A stretch of 17,777 nt of DNA from Temnopleurus reevesii (Eukaryota; Echinodermata; Echinoidea; Temnopleuroida; Temnopleuridae), in NCBI GenBank assembly GCA_036244855.1, contig BQKZ01000108.1:179805-197581 (forward strand), in the 5' to 3' direction. Of this stretch, positions 1-8,870 are shown one piece after another (within the stretch, counting starts at the first letter, position 1; each line of letters starts with the position of its first letter). A program made the position numbers and the translations under genes. The notes below the pieces were generated by a model that made no database searches, was not told where the DNA came from, and worked only from the letters and a program-made list of their open reading frames with translations.

Positions 1-152
1 GCTCTATCCTCAGCCTGTTGACACACACTGCATACCCTGTATTACTCTCTGTACATGCACACAACGAAAGCCAAGGGTCTGTTCTGGCAGACTAGTGCAA
101 ACGCACCACGCTTTATCTTGAACCATGAGCGTTTTTATGAGCGCTTTATCTA

Positions 153-403
153 CACTGCAAAAACGCTGGTGTTAAATTTAACACCAACCGGAATCTATAT
201 AATACCACTCCAGAAAAGTGTTAGAATCAAATCAATATATTTAAACACCAACTGGTGTTAATTGTTCGGGGCCTTAAACAACACCAGTTGGTTCTGAAAT
301 ATATCAAATGGATTCTAAACTGGTGAATATTTTAACACTTTTCTGGTGTGGTCCTATGTATATTCCGGCTGGTGTTAAACTTAACACCAGCGTTTTTGCA
401 GTG
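153..403. mobile_element. Foldback MITE, TA target site (Tc1/mariner-like ends)
   Basis: Near-complete palindrome. The left end reads CACTGCAAAAACGCTGG and the right end CCAGCGTTTTTGCAGTG, flanked on both sides by TA (151-152 and 404-405). The arms carry several AACACC/GGTGTT blocks that pair across the element. It has no transposase reading frame. TA duplication and CACTG-type ends are known for Tc1/mariner elements and their MITEs; the family assignment is an inference. A second copy lies at 13494-13749. Confidence 0.8.
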
Positions 404-1577
404 TAGAGGCCTTCATTATTATCGACAACATCATTAAATTGGAACCAACCCCTGAATTCATCTCATTGAATGAAGAAAAATCACACGAACAAGCTGTGAA
501 AAATTTCGTGCAAAATCGGACAATACGTTTATAAGTTTTGAATTTTCAAATTCACAGAGGTATGATGATCACTGCATGCCGCTGATGGAGATCCTTGCTA
601 TCGGCAACATCGACGGAATCTGTGACGTCATGTCGGACAAGTCCTCATTCACTTTGTAAATAGAATTTTACGGCAGGCATCGTGATATCTCTGTTACTTG
701 AAAATTCATATCTTTTGAACGGGTTGTCCGTTTTTGTTCAAATTTTTACTGTTTGTTCATCTTATTTTTGGTCATTCGATGAGAGCACGATAATTCCAGG
801 GGTTGGTTCCCCGTTAATCTACTGTTGTTTTAAATGAAATCGACATTATAACAAATGAAACACAAGCGGAGTTAAACTGGGTTCTATCGCCTCGCTCCCT
901 CGCACATGCATAAAAAGTAGGTTGTGTCAAACTTGACAATGATATGAAGTTGAACATTTTCATCGATTTACGTTGATTTGCACCCTCTCATTTTATACAC
1001 CAAATATTGTGTAAGCATTTTGACCTCTTCTTTTTTCACGAATTCTGCTTTAGGGGATGTGAAGCATGATAGATGATCGCACCGTCATTCAAAATGTGCT
1101 TGACTATGAGCATTTATACAGTCACCATCATTTTTTGAGGATTTCTATAGCATTTGATGTGAAATAGTTACCTGTGTTCTATTCATCAGTGTCATATTGC
1201 ACAATACTAAATGGGGGTTCCCCCTAATAGACGAGTTCTGGTTTAGAAATTTTTTTTTTTAAATTTTTAACTATGGCAACATCTATCGTAGATGGGGTAG
1301 TTCTCTTTACGGTATATTCTTTCAATTATATTGAAGTGTATTTTAGAGAATGCAGAGTAGTTTATAATCAAGTATTTTGATGCAATAAATTGTGTATCGA
1401 TATATTACCCGCATGTTGATATTGAATATGCTAAATATTCTACAATTATGAATTTTCAGAACAAGATTCAGGTAGATTTTATTTGTCAAAATCCCTGTAG
1501 AGAAAGCGTGTACGATTCATTTTCCAAATTGGATCGTAAGCCGATCGTAAAGGCCACCTTACGCTACACGACTTTAA

Positions 1578-1753
1578 TGGGGTGTTGTTCAAAATCAACT
1601 GCAAATCAACTGCAACTTTGCAGATTGTAACGCGCATTTTCATTCGCGCACGGTATGCGCATTTAACAAGATGCGCATGAAACAATGATTTTGATTGGCA
1701 CGTTCCGATCAACTGCAACTTGCGATCAATTGCAACTTTTGAACAACACCCCC
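1578..1753. mobile_element. 176-bp MITE inserted at TTAA, copy 1
   Basis: The ends are inverted repeats: TGGGGTGTTGTTCAAAA on the left and CTTTTGAACAACACCCCC on the right. They are flanked by direct TTAA duplications at 1574-1577 and 1754-1757. Internal motifs CAACTGCAACTT are repeated. The diverged copy at about 16270 lacks the whole insert and reads straight through (GACTGTAAGTCTTACG), which confirms the boundaries. TTAA duplication is typical of piggyBac and Kolobok families. It is non-autonomous, with no coding capacity. Confidence 0.85.
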
Positions 1754-1756
1754 TTA

Positions 1757-1925
1757 AGTCTTACGACCTTGCAACCTATTTTTTAGAACACTGAATCACG
1801 CTATAATAGGTCGTCTCACCTGCTCACGGCGAGGCACTTGATACTTAAAACTTGATGAAGTATCAAGTGAACCTTACTGTGAGACGACGTATTACAGCGT
1901 TTTTCTAGTCGTAATGTCGTACGAC
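1757..1925. repeat. Long imperfect hairpin, copy 1
   Basis: The arms include GCACTTGATACTT against AAGTATCAAGTG (about 1844-1869) and GTCGTCTCAC against GTGAGACGAC (about 1811-1888). Weaker pairing continues outward to AAGTCTTACGAC / GTCGTACGACT. Equivalent hairpins occur at 15202-15370 and about 16270-16400. It is probably the core of an older foldback transposon. It does not match any RNA family that I recognise. Confidence 0.7.
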
Positions 1926-1969
1926 TGAAATTCGTGTGCTGGCGGTAGACTTTTTATCCTTTCTAGCAA

Positions 1970-2240
1970 TATATACCTCCCCTCCTGTCAATGTACATAT
2001 TATTATCAATACTGTTGGGTTTTTTTTCCTTCTTTCAATTTGAGTATTTAACAATAATGCTAATAGTATTCGATTTAAGTAGTCAATAGTAGCCTATAGG
2101 GATACTGTTTGGACATTTGTATATTTGTAGGCCTATATATTATTATATGTGTTATTGTTTGCAAACAGGGCCTTATGGAAGATCACCAAATTGGTGAAAT
2201 GAGCCACCCTGTATGAATATCAGAAGTAAATGAATAAACT
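1970..2240 (+). mobile_element. Retroelement-like 3' tail (possible), copy 1
   Basis: This stretch is present in copy 1 and in the matching place in copy 2 (15415-15684), but absent from the diverged copy near 17178. It ends with a segment rich in AATAAA-like motifs following a CCACCCTGTATGAATA context, which resembles the 3' ends of CR1/L2-type LINEs. No open reading frame of note is present. The boundaries are approximate and the LINE assignment is a guess from style, without a database match. A deletion in the diverged copy would explain the difference equally well. Confidence 0.35.
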
Positions 2241-2305
2241 CCTGACACCTAATCCATGTTACAAGCCACATGGATATCCCCATGAACGCTTGAATTAGAC
2301 TCCTG

Positions 2306-2482
2306 TGGCCAATTGCACGAAATAGTCTTAGCTATCCTCTTCATGCTAAGGCGTCTTAAGTTATTGTGCCATCCTCTTAACATAGTCGTATCGACGCTAA
2401 TGTCTAAGTTACGAGGGTGGCACAAGAAGTAAAGACGTCTTAGCAAGAATAGGATAGCTAAGACCATTTCGAGCAATCGGCC
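2306..2482. mobile_element. 177-bp foldback MITE with CCTG duplication, copy 1
   Basis: The terminal inverted repeats are TGGCCAATTGCACGAAAT and ATTTCGAGCAATCGGCC. The arms continue inward as TCTTAGCTATCC / GGATAGCTAAGA and GTGCCATCC / GGGTGGCAC, so almost the whole element is a hairpin. CCTG flanks it at 2302-2305 and 2483-2486. The diverged copy at 17240 is an empty site (CTCCTGATTGATGACAAG). The 4-bp duplication could be 5 bp with one changed base. The superfamily is not assigned. Confidence 0.85.
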
Positions 2483-2667
2483 CCTGATTGATGACAAGCT
2501 AATCGTGTAGACTGATCATATTTATGCCATAGCGCCGTCTCATGGCTTTCCAAGAAAAGTTTAGGCAGTGGTCATGAACCATTTTTGTATTGCAACCTGA
2601 AGAATTACACGAAAAAGTGAATGCCTGATGTTTATTTTTTTTTAATATGCGTTTATGCTTAATATTT

Positions 2668-2795
2668 GTAAGACTGTCGATCGTTTATCACAAGAACTGA
2701 TACCTGTCGTTCTTAAAGTTTTACTTATAGACTTGAAGAACAACTTTACACACGACTGGTATCACTTCTTGTGCTAAATGATCGAGAAACTTACG
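2668..2795. repeat. Hairpin near the end of the composite repeat, copy 1
   Basis: Inverted arms: TCGTTTATCACAAGAACTGATACC pairs with GGTATCACTTCTTGTGCTAAATGA (split here for length: outer GTAAG/CTTAC, inner TAAAG/CTTTA). The loop lies around 2735-2745. The matching hairpin in copy 2 is 17443-17569. Confidence 0.75.
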
Positions 2796-2971
2796 TCAAT
2801 TAGATTTGTTAACCTACTCCAGTCTTTCTAAAATTCGTGTGCAACTTTTAAGAATGATTAATTTTGGTGAAACACCTCTCCGATGTATGTTTTGGTCACT
2901 GGTCAAAGCAGCACGGCAAACAATTTTGTAGAGACCTTGGATACCGCTGAAATTTGGCATTGCCCACCGGA

Positions 2972-2997
2972 TTTTTTTTTTTTTGGGGGGGGGGGGG
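2972..2997. repeat. T13/G13 homopolymer junction
   Basis: Thirteen T are followed directly by thirteen G. The same junction ends copy 2 at 17746-17777, where the window stops inside the G run. Homology between the copies cannot be followed past it. Copy number of such runs is often unreliable in assemblies. Confidence 0.9.
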
Positions 2998-3490
2998 CGG
3001 CGGAGAAATCCAGGTTGTTGTCGATCACCAAACAGGTGATGAATGAATTGTAAATGGACACACGGATTATTAATTCAGTACATTCTATTTATTCAAATTA
3101 TCAAAGCTCAGTAAAATTTCATTATATAAGTTCAGCAACATATAATGGGTATAAATAGTATAACTTATCTTTATAAATGATTACAATTGATCATAAATAT
3201 TTCATTGAATAATTATTGCTTAACAGCTGGATAAATATTTTGGCATTCTTGTTTCAGTATATCTATTGAAATTTTCATTTTGTAGGCTAGTTTCATTCAA
3301 GGCAGTAAATTCGACTTGGTTGCCAAGACCGCCCTAAATTAAAATATAGATGTATATATACAAAATACAATATAGAATCGTTATATACCAAATAAAATCA
3401 AACATAAGTAGGTTAGATTCTCAAAGAAAATAAATCAATAAACAATATACTAAATTTTGACTCGAATGACACAAGTGCATATTATTAACT

Positions 3491-3702
3491 TGTTGTATAC
3501 TCTAAAAACGAATTGGTTAAAAATGACCAGAAGAGTAGTCAGCTGGGAGCCAATACTAGTCATTATATTTTACTATTTTCCAGGAAAAAGTTACTGAAAT
3601 GCCGTCAAAGTATTCGAGAAAAAATTGACCAAAATATATGCCAGCTTATTACTTTCTAGTCATATTTTAACGAGTTCGTTTTAAGAGTGTGATATACATG
3701 AA
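3491..3702. mobile_element. AT-rich foldback element
   Basis: The left arm begins TGTTGTATACTCTAAAAACG and carries GGTTAAAAATGACCAGAAGA and GTCAGCTGG. The reverse complement of the right arm carries matching blocks: GTATATCACACTCTTAAAAC, GTTAAAATATGACTAGAAA, AAGCTGGC. The centre is near 3595. No coding frame. A related but more degraded element seems to lie at about 8505-8675. Target duplication not resolved. Confidence 0.6.
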
Positions 3703-4845
3703 CACATATATATATATATTTGCAACATGTAAAAAAGCAGTATATAAACTTCATCATACTATAATTTCAATTTACACATCATTCTTGGGCTCACCTATAA
3801 CAATTGGTAGCATTTTAGGAATAATAAATTGACAGCAATTTCGAGGTAAACATTCCTTACCTAAAACACGCAAATATCTAGATAATCAAATCATAAATAT
3901 GATTGCCTGAACTGTTTCAGAAATCTCAGACATAACGATAACAATGGTATTTTGGTTGTTTCACGATCTTACTAAGTTATGGAAGAGTTTCCATTGGCTG
4001 ATTAAATTATATAATATATATATATATATGACAAAAAAGTTATAATTTTGGTCTCTAGGGTTATACACTTTCCTAAGACTATCGGATAACCGATTTCAGG
4101 AACAGGACCAACTGAAATTTATTCATCTAAATGTAAATTGGAATTATGTCGACAAATGGACAAATTAATCTTACTCTGAGAAATAATAATATTTTACCAA
4201 TGTGGTATTACGTTGTGAACAAAATTACCACATGCATTCAAAAAATTAAATGCTGGCAACCGTTTTTAATGATGAAAATAAATAGGAAGTCTGTAACTGA
4301 TATACTAATACTAATAAAAAGAAAATAATGTTAGAAACATTTTAATATACAGCTATCTGTCTAGTATGTTTAAAAAACGAAAGGAGATCATCTATTGAAT
4401 GTCAATATTTTAAATGGTTAAATTATTGCATATTATTTACAAAATTAAAGAAAACATTACGAGTGTTTAAGTCTATAAGCTCTCTAACTAACGTACCAAA
4501 AATATGACATAAACACAAACAGATATTCCAAAAATAGAAGGTCAAACTTAGAAATACAAATAAATGATAAAGAAACTTAGATGAATAAATAGTTTAAGGG
4601 CCTGCCTTATCGTATATATTACTTTATCGTGTTTTAACTCTGGCACGCAACCCATATCGGATTGCTAGGCTAAGCAAGACTGAAGGCTAGTTGTATTTAC
4701 AGAAAATAGATATGACTGCAACAAGATTACAACAACAAAAAATAATGATCTCTTCTTTATGTAATGTTATGAAAAACAAAGAAGTTTATTTCTTATTAAT
4801 AAACTCATCGTATTGATTTTCCTAAGAGATTTCACCTACTGATAG

Positions 4846-5024
4846 AGGCCCCAGCACACCAAACACGGCACGGCATCACGGCACGGTTTTTACGCCATGT
4901 CTCTTCTCTGATTGGCCAATTGTTGAACATCCTTTGCGCGGAGAAGCGCGCTGGCCAATAACAACCAAGATAGCGCGTAAATACCGTGCCGTTATGTCGT
5001 GCCGTGTTTGGTGTGCCATGGCCT
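4846..5024. mobile_element. GC-richer foldback MITE
   Basis: The terminal inverted repeats AGGCCCCAGCACACCAAACA and TGTTTGGTGTGCCATGGCCT are followed inward by CGGCACGG / CCGTGCCG and TACGCC / GGCGTA-like blocks. It is clearly richer in GC than its surroundings and holds two paired CCAAT-type motifs (GATTGGCC at about 4910 and GGCCAATAAC at about 4953). The flanks TAG and TAA could be a decayed 3-bp duplication of the PIF/Harbinger type (inference). Confidence 0.75.
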
Positions 5025-5563
5025 TAACCCGGGGCTCTTGCTATATTTCCTAATCGTAAAACATAATTTTGGCATTTTCTTCCGAAATATATTTCTATCT
5101 TCCTGCAAAAAAATAAGAATCTTTTTCGAACTATTGGCTTGCAGAGGGCACGGAGGATGTGATGCTCTATAAACGCGTGTTATATTAAATATTGATAACG
5201 CTAGATACAACAGAGCCGATCTTGTCGAATGAGAATATCGTGAATATAATTTTGATTCCGCCGTAGAGTGATTGGTGGATTTGGTCGCTTATACGATACA
5301 TAGCATGATTTTAGAAAAGGTTTATGAGTCAGCCTCTTTAACTATCATGTTCAAAATAGCATGTTGAAATATATAAATCATAGTTATATCTTTGGGAAAT
5401 ATTTTGTTTCTTCACGAGGAAAAGCATACGAAACAAATTTTTTCTCCAGGACCAATATACAAACCAGTTAAAATGGATCTTACTATCCTGTCAAAAAAAA
5501 AAAAATATATATACACATTTTTTTTTACAACATACAAGTAATAAATAAAGTCTATTTCCGAAG

Positions 5564-5569
5564 TTTATT
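5564..5569 (-). promoter_or_regulatory. Candidate poly(A) signal for the galaxin-like gene
   Basis: Reads AATAAA on the minus strand (TTTATT on plus), about 450 bp downstream of the stop codon at 6021-6023. AATAAA is frequent by chance in AT-rich DNA, so this is only a candidate. Confidence 0.25.
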
Positions 5570-5793
5570 GTGTCATAACTCAATAGTTATTAGTGAAGTA
5601 AATTGGAATTTGTTAACACAGAAAACCGGTGCCAATTTTAAAGCGTTCATTTGGCGAAAATCATTCAGTCCTATAAATTAACTGCATCACGGTACACAAA
5701 TTACCCAATTATATCCAGCGGTTGGCTTGCAATAAACTGGCAGCATAAAGTAAGTTCAGCTTTAATCAGACCCTTATTTGAGAACACGCGTCT

Positions 5794-5923
5794 GTTATCA
5801 TGATATATATGATATCATGTATTACCATGTTTTTATATTATCATACAGTGTGCCTGTAAGGATATGATACATCACCATGGTAATGTATGATATAATATCA
5901 TAACATGACATCTATGATATCAG
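5794..5923. repeat. Palindromic ATGATATCAT cluster
   Basis: Inverted arms (about 5794-5829 and 5876-5904) share GTATTACCATG / CATGGTAATG and long runs of ATGATATCAT-like steps. A third ATGATATCAG block lies at about 5913-5923. This would form a strong hairpin. It may be a decayed foldback element; no function is evident. Confidence 0.6.
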
Positions 5924-6020
5924 TAAATCAACCCAAAGCCGAAACCTAAATAACTATTATATTTCAAACCCGCTGTTGGTTTGCTGTTAGGATAATTCAA
6001 CGTGTCTTCATCATCACGGT

Positions 6021-6367
6021 TCATTGCAGCAATGTGTGAAGCTTCCTAATCAGGCGTCTGTTATACGGAAGGATGATGTCATCCCTTGTCAGATGGATGA
6101 TGGTTGCATCGGGAAGCACCCCTGCATCCAGGAAGACAACGACTCTCTGACCACGGGTGAGTGTCGGCGTGTCGCAATCACTGTGTCCCGCAGGTACCAG
6201 TGAGGTCCTGCTCCTGTCTTCATCATGATCATCGGATGAGACCGGGAAATCCCCACGGAGAGGATCGTGGGGATGGATGATGTAGGAGGGGAGATCGTCT
6301 ACGTTCTCAACCTCAGTAATGGTTGCGATGAAGATACGCCGCTTGGTTTGCAGACTTTGGGAGCACG
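6021..6367 (-). CDS. Galaxin-like gene, exon H (last): NTR-like C-terminal domain and stop
   Basis: This is the final coding exon: 114 full codons, then TGA at 6023-6021. The acceptor is CCAATCTCTTCAG before 6367, a phase 1 boundary that joins exon G (G plus CG gives Ala) in frame. An alternative acceptor (AAATACAG, about 6391) would shift the frame into an early stop. The peptide has no dicysteines, unlike the rest of the gene. It has a Cys at the start, then TKRRIFIATITEVE, an acidic stretch (SSDDHDED), a Cys near the middle, LTRGQRVVVFLDAG, and an end with IIHLTRDDIILPYNRR. This layout (Cys, beta strand ending in VE, Cys-x-P-x-L-x-x-G, then an RxxxxxPYxxR end) recalls the NTR (netrin-like) module of netrins and TIMPs. 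That assignment is by eye and moderate. Its role would be extracellular. Confidence 0.75.
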
Positions 6368-6646
6368 CTGAAGAGATTGGATCACTTCTGTATTTCAGGT
6401 TGCAAAGGCATTGGGCGTCTGCAGAATGAAAATAAAAAGGAAGACGTTTTCAATATTGGGTTTTGTCACTCTAAAGCAAGTGATGATTGAGAAGGTACTC
6501 AAGTTGTTAATCCCAATAAAATATTTATCTTGTAAAAATGGAGGTACGAATCCTGTTATGAAAACGTTTCTGTCCTTCGATTCTGCTGGCTGGTTCATTA
6601 GGATTAACAAAGTTCTGCACAAATTGTGATATAAAAACCTACATAC
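6368..6646 (-). other. Intron G/H of the galaxin-like gene
   Basis: The donor is GTATGT at 6646-6641 and the acceptor CTTCAG at 6373-6368. Phase 1, 279 bp. Nothing else is recognised inside. Confidence 0.7.
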
Positions 6647-7686
6647 CTTGCACGGTTTGTGGCACACGCAAGTCGTTTGGACACACCTCCCCACGAAGAA
6701 CGATGGCGTCATCATCGCAACATGTTTCCTTGGAAGGTTGATAGTAAGATGCCCCACAGCATTGGGCGCCGTCGACTATGTGATGCAGCTCCCCTTGACA
6801 GCAATGGAAGCGAGTTGGGTTGTACGGAGTGTCCACGCAGCATGATGTCTTCCCACTGGATGCATCCGATGGCTGACCGTTACAACAGATGAAGTCGTCC
6901 CTAAGATCAAAGACGAAGTTTCCGCAGCAGGTCTGCGTCAGAGCATCGTACTCCTGCTCATCACACAGAAGGGAATCCAAGTCATTGATGGAGGCCTCTT
7001 GGACTGTTGAGATGGTTTCCGCTGTGTTGTGAGGACTGACGATGTCTGTGTCAGAACATGTTTCCGTTGTCCTGTTGAAGGTTTGGGCCCCGCAGCAGCC
7101 TTGTTTTGCGGTTGAGAAAGATGTTCCATCACAGCAGCCGAATGATTCATCGCCGACCATATGAATGGTACCACCGCAACAGGTCTGGATGTAGGTATTG
7201 ATGACGTTACCTCCGCAGCACTCCTGCGGCTCGCCGTGGAAGAGGATTCTGCCGTTACAGCACGTCTGGAACTGCGTATCCATGATCTTACCGCCGCAGC
7301 ATTCAAGGTTCTGTCCAGGATACCTGGGCCATATGTTTCCACCACAGCAGAACTGTTCCTCAGGGTTTCGGATGACGTCCATGCCGCAGCACTCGCCGTT
7401 CGAGATGAACTTGTGCTAGATCCCACCGCAACAGGTGTGTTGGGTGCTTTGGTGGGTTGCAGTGTCACAGCAGGAGATGATCGGATCAGCAATTTTGGAC
7501 TGGGTGAAGGGGAACAGGTCGTTCATGCAGCAGGTCTCTGTGCTAGGATTGTATGTCATATGACCGCAGCATTCAGCGCCGTCTCCTGCTCGGTGTAGGT
7601 GTCCATCGCAACAGATGTGGGATGAATCACCTGTTTCATACATCTCACTGCCACAGCACTCTGTCATTTCACTTGTCCTAGGGTAT
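6647..7686 (-). CDS. Galaxin-like gene, exon G: about 20 dicysteine motifs, with an in-frame TAG
   Basis: This is the largest exon: 346 codons between an acceptor at TTTTTGGATTCACAG (phase 2, joining exon F as AT plus A) and a donor CAAG/GTATGT (phase 1). About 20 CC pairs are spaced at roughly 11-18 residues in the galaxin pattern, for example ECCGHMTYNPSTETCC, ICCDGHLHRAGDGAECCG and HCCQGELHHIVDGAQCCG. Galaxins are secreted cysteine-rich repeat proteins first described from the coral skeletal matrix. The frame is open throughout except for TAG at 7418-7416, after CCGGI and before HKFISNGECCG. Alignment with sister repeats puts a Leu or Ile at the stop position. Both sides keep the same frame and the same repeat, so this is one exon carrying a nonsense codon or base error, not two genes. 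Its 1040-bp length is far above the other exons (161-347 bp). Confidence 0.85.
7416..7418 (-). other. In-frame TAG inside exon G
   Basis: The codon interrupts a continuous galaxin repeat (CCGGI, stop, HKFISNGECCG). Neighbouring repeats have Leu or Ile here (GHLH, GELH, GTIH), so a Leu TTG to TAG change is one simple origin (inference). A base-call error is also possible. Confidence 0.8.
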
Positions 7687-7987
7687 CTGTGAATCCAAAA
7701 ACAAAAATAGGCAATCATGGTAATATTCATTAGGAAAATTATGAAATATTTAATACTGTGAAGCAAGTGTGATCGAGAATTTTACTCAAAACGAATGGCC
7801 ATTGTCTACACAACTTTGAGGTACATATATCATATTCGATGATTGGGTTATAAGCATCACCATGATGCCATTACAATGCCAGGTATTCGCCAGCGTTTCG
7901 GTGGGAAAGCCGTACATAGCAGCATGGACAAAAAGGATTCACCTTTGAAAAATAACTCATGAACCAAAATTTAAATATTACACTTAC
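7687..7987 (-). other. Intron F/G of the galaxin-like gene
   Basis: The donor is GTAAGTG from 7987 and the acceptor ATTCACAG ends at 7687. Phase 2, 301 bp. AT-rich; no element recognised. Confidence 0.75.
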
Positions 7988-8216
7988 ATTTCTCCGCCGC
8001 AGCATATGTGGGTAGCCGGATCAAAAGCGTGGTCGTTACAGCATTCCCCGTTTGGCACAGCAAATGCCCATCCATTGCATACAGTTTCGGTGAGAGGGTT
8101 AAAGGCAGCCTGGCCATCGCACTCCTCTCGGCCATTGTATCGTTCATGGAGTTGTCCATCGCAACAGATCTGGGTCTCGAGATTGGTGAGAATATCCCAT
8201 CCGCAGCAGGATGCGT
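7988..8216 (-). CDS. Galaxin-like gene, exon F
   Basis: Coding exon of 75 full codons with partial codons at both ends. The acceptor TTTTTTTTAACAG at 8217 has a strong pyrimidine tract (phase 1; with exon E it gives G plus AC, Asp). The donor is AAT/GTAAGTG (phase 2). Four CC pairs are seen (ASCCGW, QICCDG, GECCND, HICCGG). The motifs FNPLTETVC and FDPATHICC are typical galaxin repeat ends. Two expected pairs have become single Cys (EECDGQ and TVCNGW), showing repeat drift. It joins both neighbours in frame. Confidence 0.85.
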
Positions 8217-8504
8217 CTGTTAAAAAAAATGGAGAGAAAACAATATTATTATGCCGTCAAAATAAGCCTTAAGTTTCAAAATCATTTGTTTCCAACACAT
8301 CTTTAGTGATAATAAATTAATCAAATGTTCAGATCATTAATATTGAACACAACACACACAACTGAAAGTGAAGGATATATTTTACGACATTTTTTGGTCA
8401 TTCTAATTCTTTGTTACCATAGAACCTACAACCTAACGATTTGACACGTTCTGCCCAAAGTCAGCATACACTTGTTTTAATTTCACGTTAACATTTTATA
8501 TCAC

Positions 8505-8675
8505 ACTCTAACAAACGAGTCAGTCAAAATGCCTGGGTTAGTATTCAGCTAGAATCCAACTGTTATTCGAATTAAATATGACAATGATTTGTTTAGCTTG
8601 ACTGAAAAGTTAGCTTCCATCCGCAGATCTGACTTTCCACGGAGTCATTTTTACGAGCTCATTATAAGAATGCAG
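8505..8675. mobile_element. Degraded foldback element in intron E/F, related to 3491-3702
   Basis: The left side carries TATATCACACTCTAACAAAC then GAGTCAGTCAAAATG. The reverse complement of the right side carries TTATAATGAGCTCGTAAAAA and TGACT. Both resemble the arms of the element at 3491-3702 (TATATCACACTCTTAAAACG and GGTTAAAAATGACC). The edges are uncertain and the similarity is by eye. Confidence 0.45.
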
Positions 8676-8789
8676 GATTTAGAAAACAATCTTCTGATAA
8701 TCCAAAGGCAATGCTGTCAGCTCCTCGGTTTATATTGCAACTTAAACAATCTTAGTATCGAGTAACTATTATATCTGGATGAGCAAGAA

Positions 8790-8870
8790 ACCAGGAACCT
8801 AGACCAGGAACCTAGACCAGGAACTTAGACCAGGAACTCAGAGACCAGGAACGTAGACCAGGAATCTTAG
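8790..8870. repeat. 13-bp minisatellite, six units
   Basis: The unit is ACCAGGAACCTAG, starting at 8790, 8803, 8816, 8829, 8844 and 8857, with small changes in the later units. On the minus strand it reads CTAGGTTCCTGGT. It sits about 45 bp inside the intron from the exon E donor, whose own sequence GTAAGTTCCTGGC closely resembles the unit. Confidence 0.9.

Larger units (their letters stand above)
1..2997. repeat. Composite repeat, copy 1 (left flank of the galaxin-like gene)
   Basis: This segment matches 13343-17777 in direct orientation. It starts with the same bases seen at 13343 and ends in a run of 13 T then 13 G, as copy 2 does (T13, G19 or more). It is built from nested foldback elements listed separately: a 251-bp TA element, a 176-bp TTAA element, a central hairpin, a 177-bp CCTG element and a terminal hairpin. 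No protein domain is visible; the short open frames inside it fall in inverted repeats and are identical between copies only because the DNA is. The left limit is the window edge, so the repeat may extend further left. About 406-1440 holds no recognised gene or element. Confidence 0.9.
2998..5800. other. Gene-free AT-rich intergenic stretch
   Basis: No open reading frame with a recognisable domain is seen on either strand. The longest frames (about 60-72 codons at 4146-4328 and 4992-5210) are low-complexity or overlap a foldback element. It holds a foldback element (3491-3702), TA microsatellites (about 3706-3720 and 4012-4029), a GC-richer foldback element (4846-5024), and poly-A/TA and poly-T runs near 5494-5526. 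Confidence 0.7.

Noticed and set aside
1448..1630. 60-codon frame repeated exactly at 14893-15075
   Set aside because: It is identical because the DNA is a near-identical repeat. It crosses the boundary of the TTAA MITE, so it is not a conserved protein.
2249..2497. 82-codon minus frame repeated at 15694-15942
   Set aside because: It is almost entirely the arms of the 177-bp foldback element.
6938..7492. Minus-strand 184-codon frame rich in Ser/Ala
   Set aside because: It is a shifted frame over the same exon and runs across the TAG only because it is out of frame; it has no CC repeats and no splice-phase support.
7161..7598. Plus-strand 145-codon open frame across the galaxin exon
   Set aside because: It is the antisense shadow of exon G; the minus frame has the CC repeat rhythm, splice sites and matching phases.
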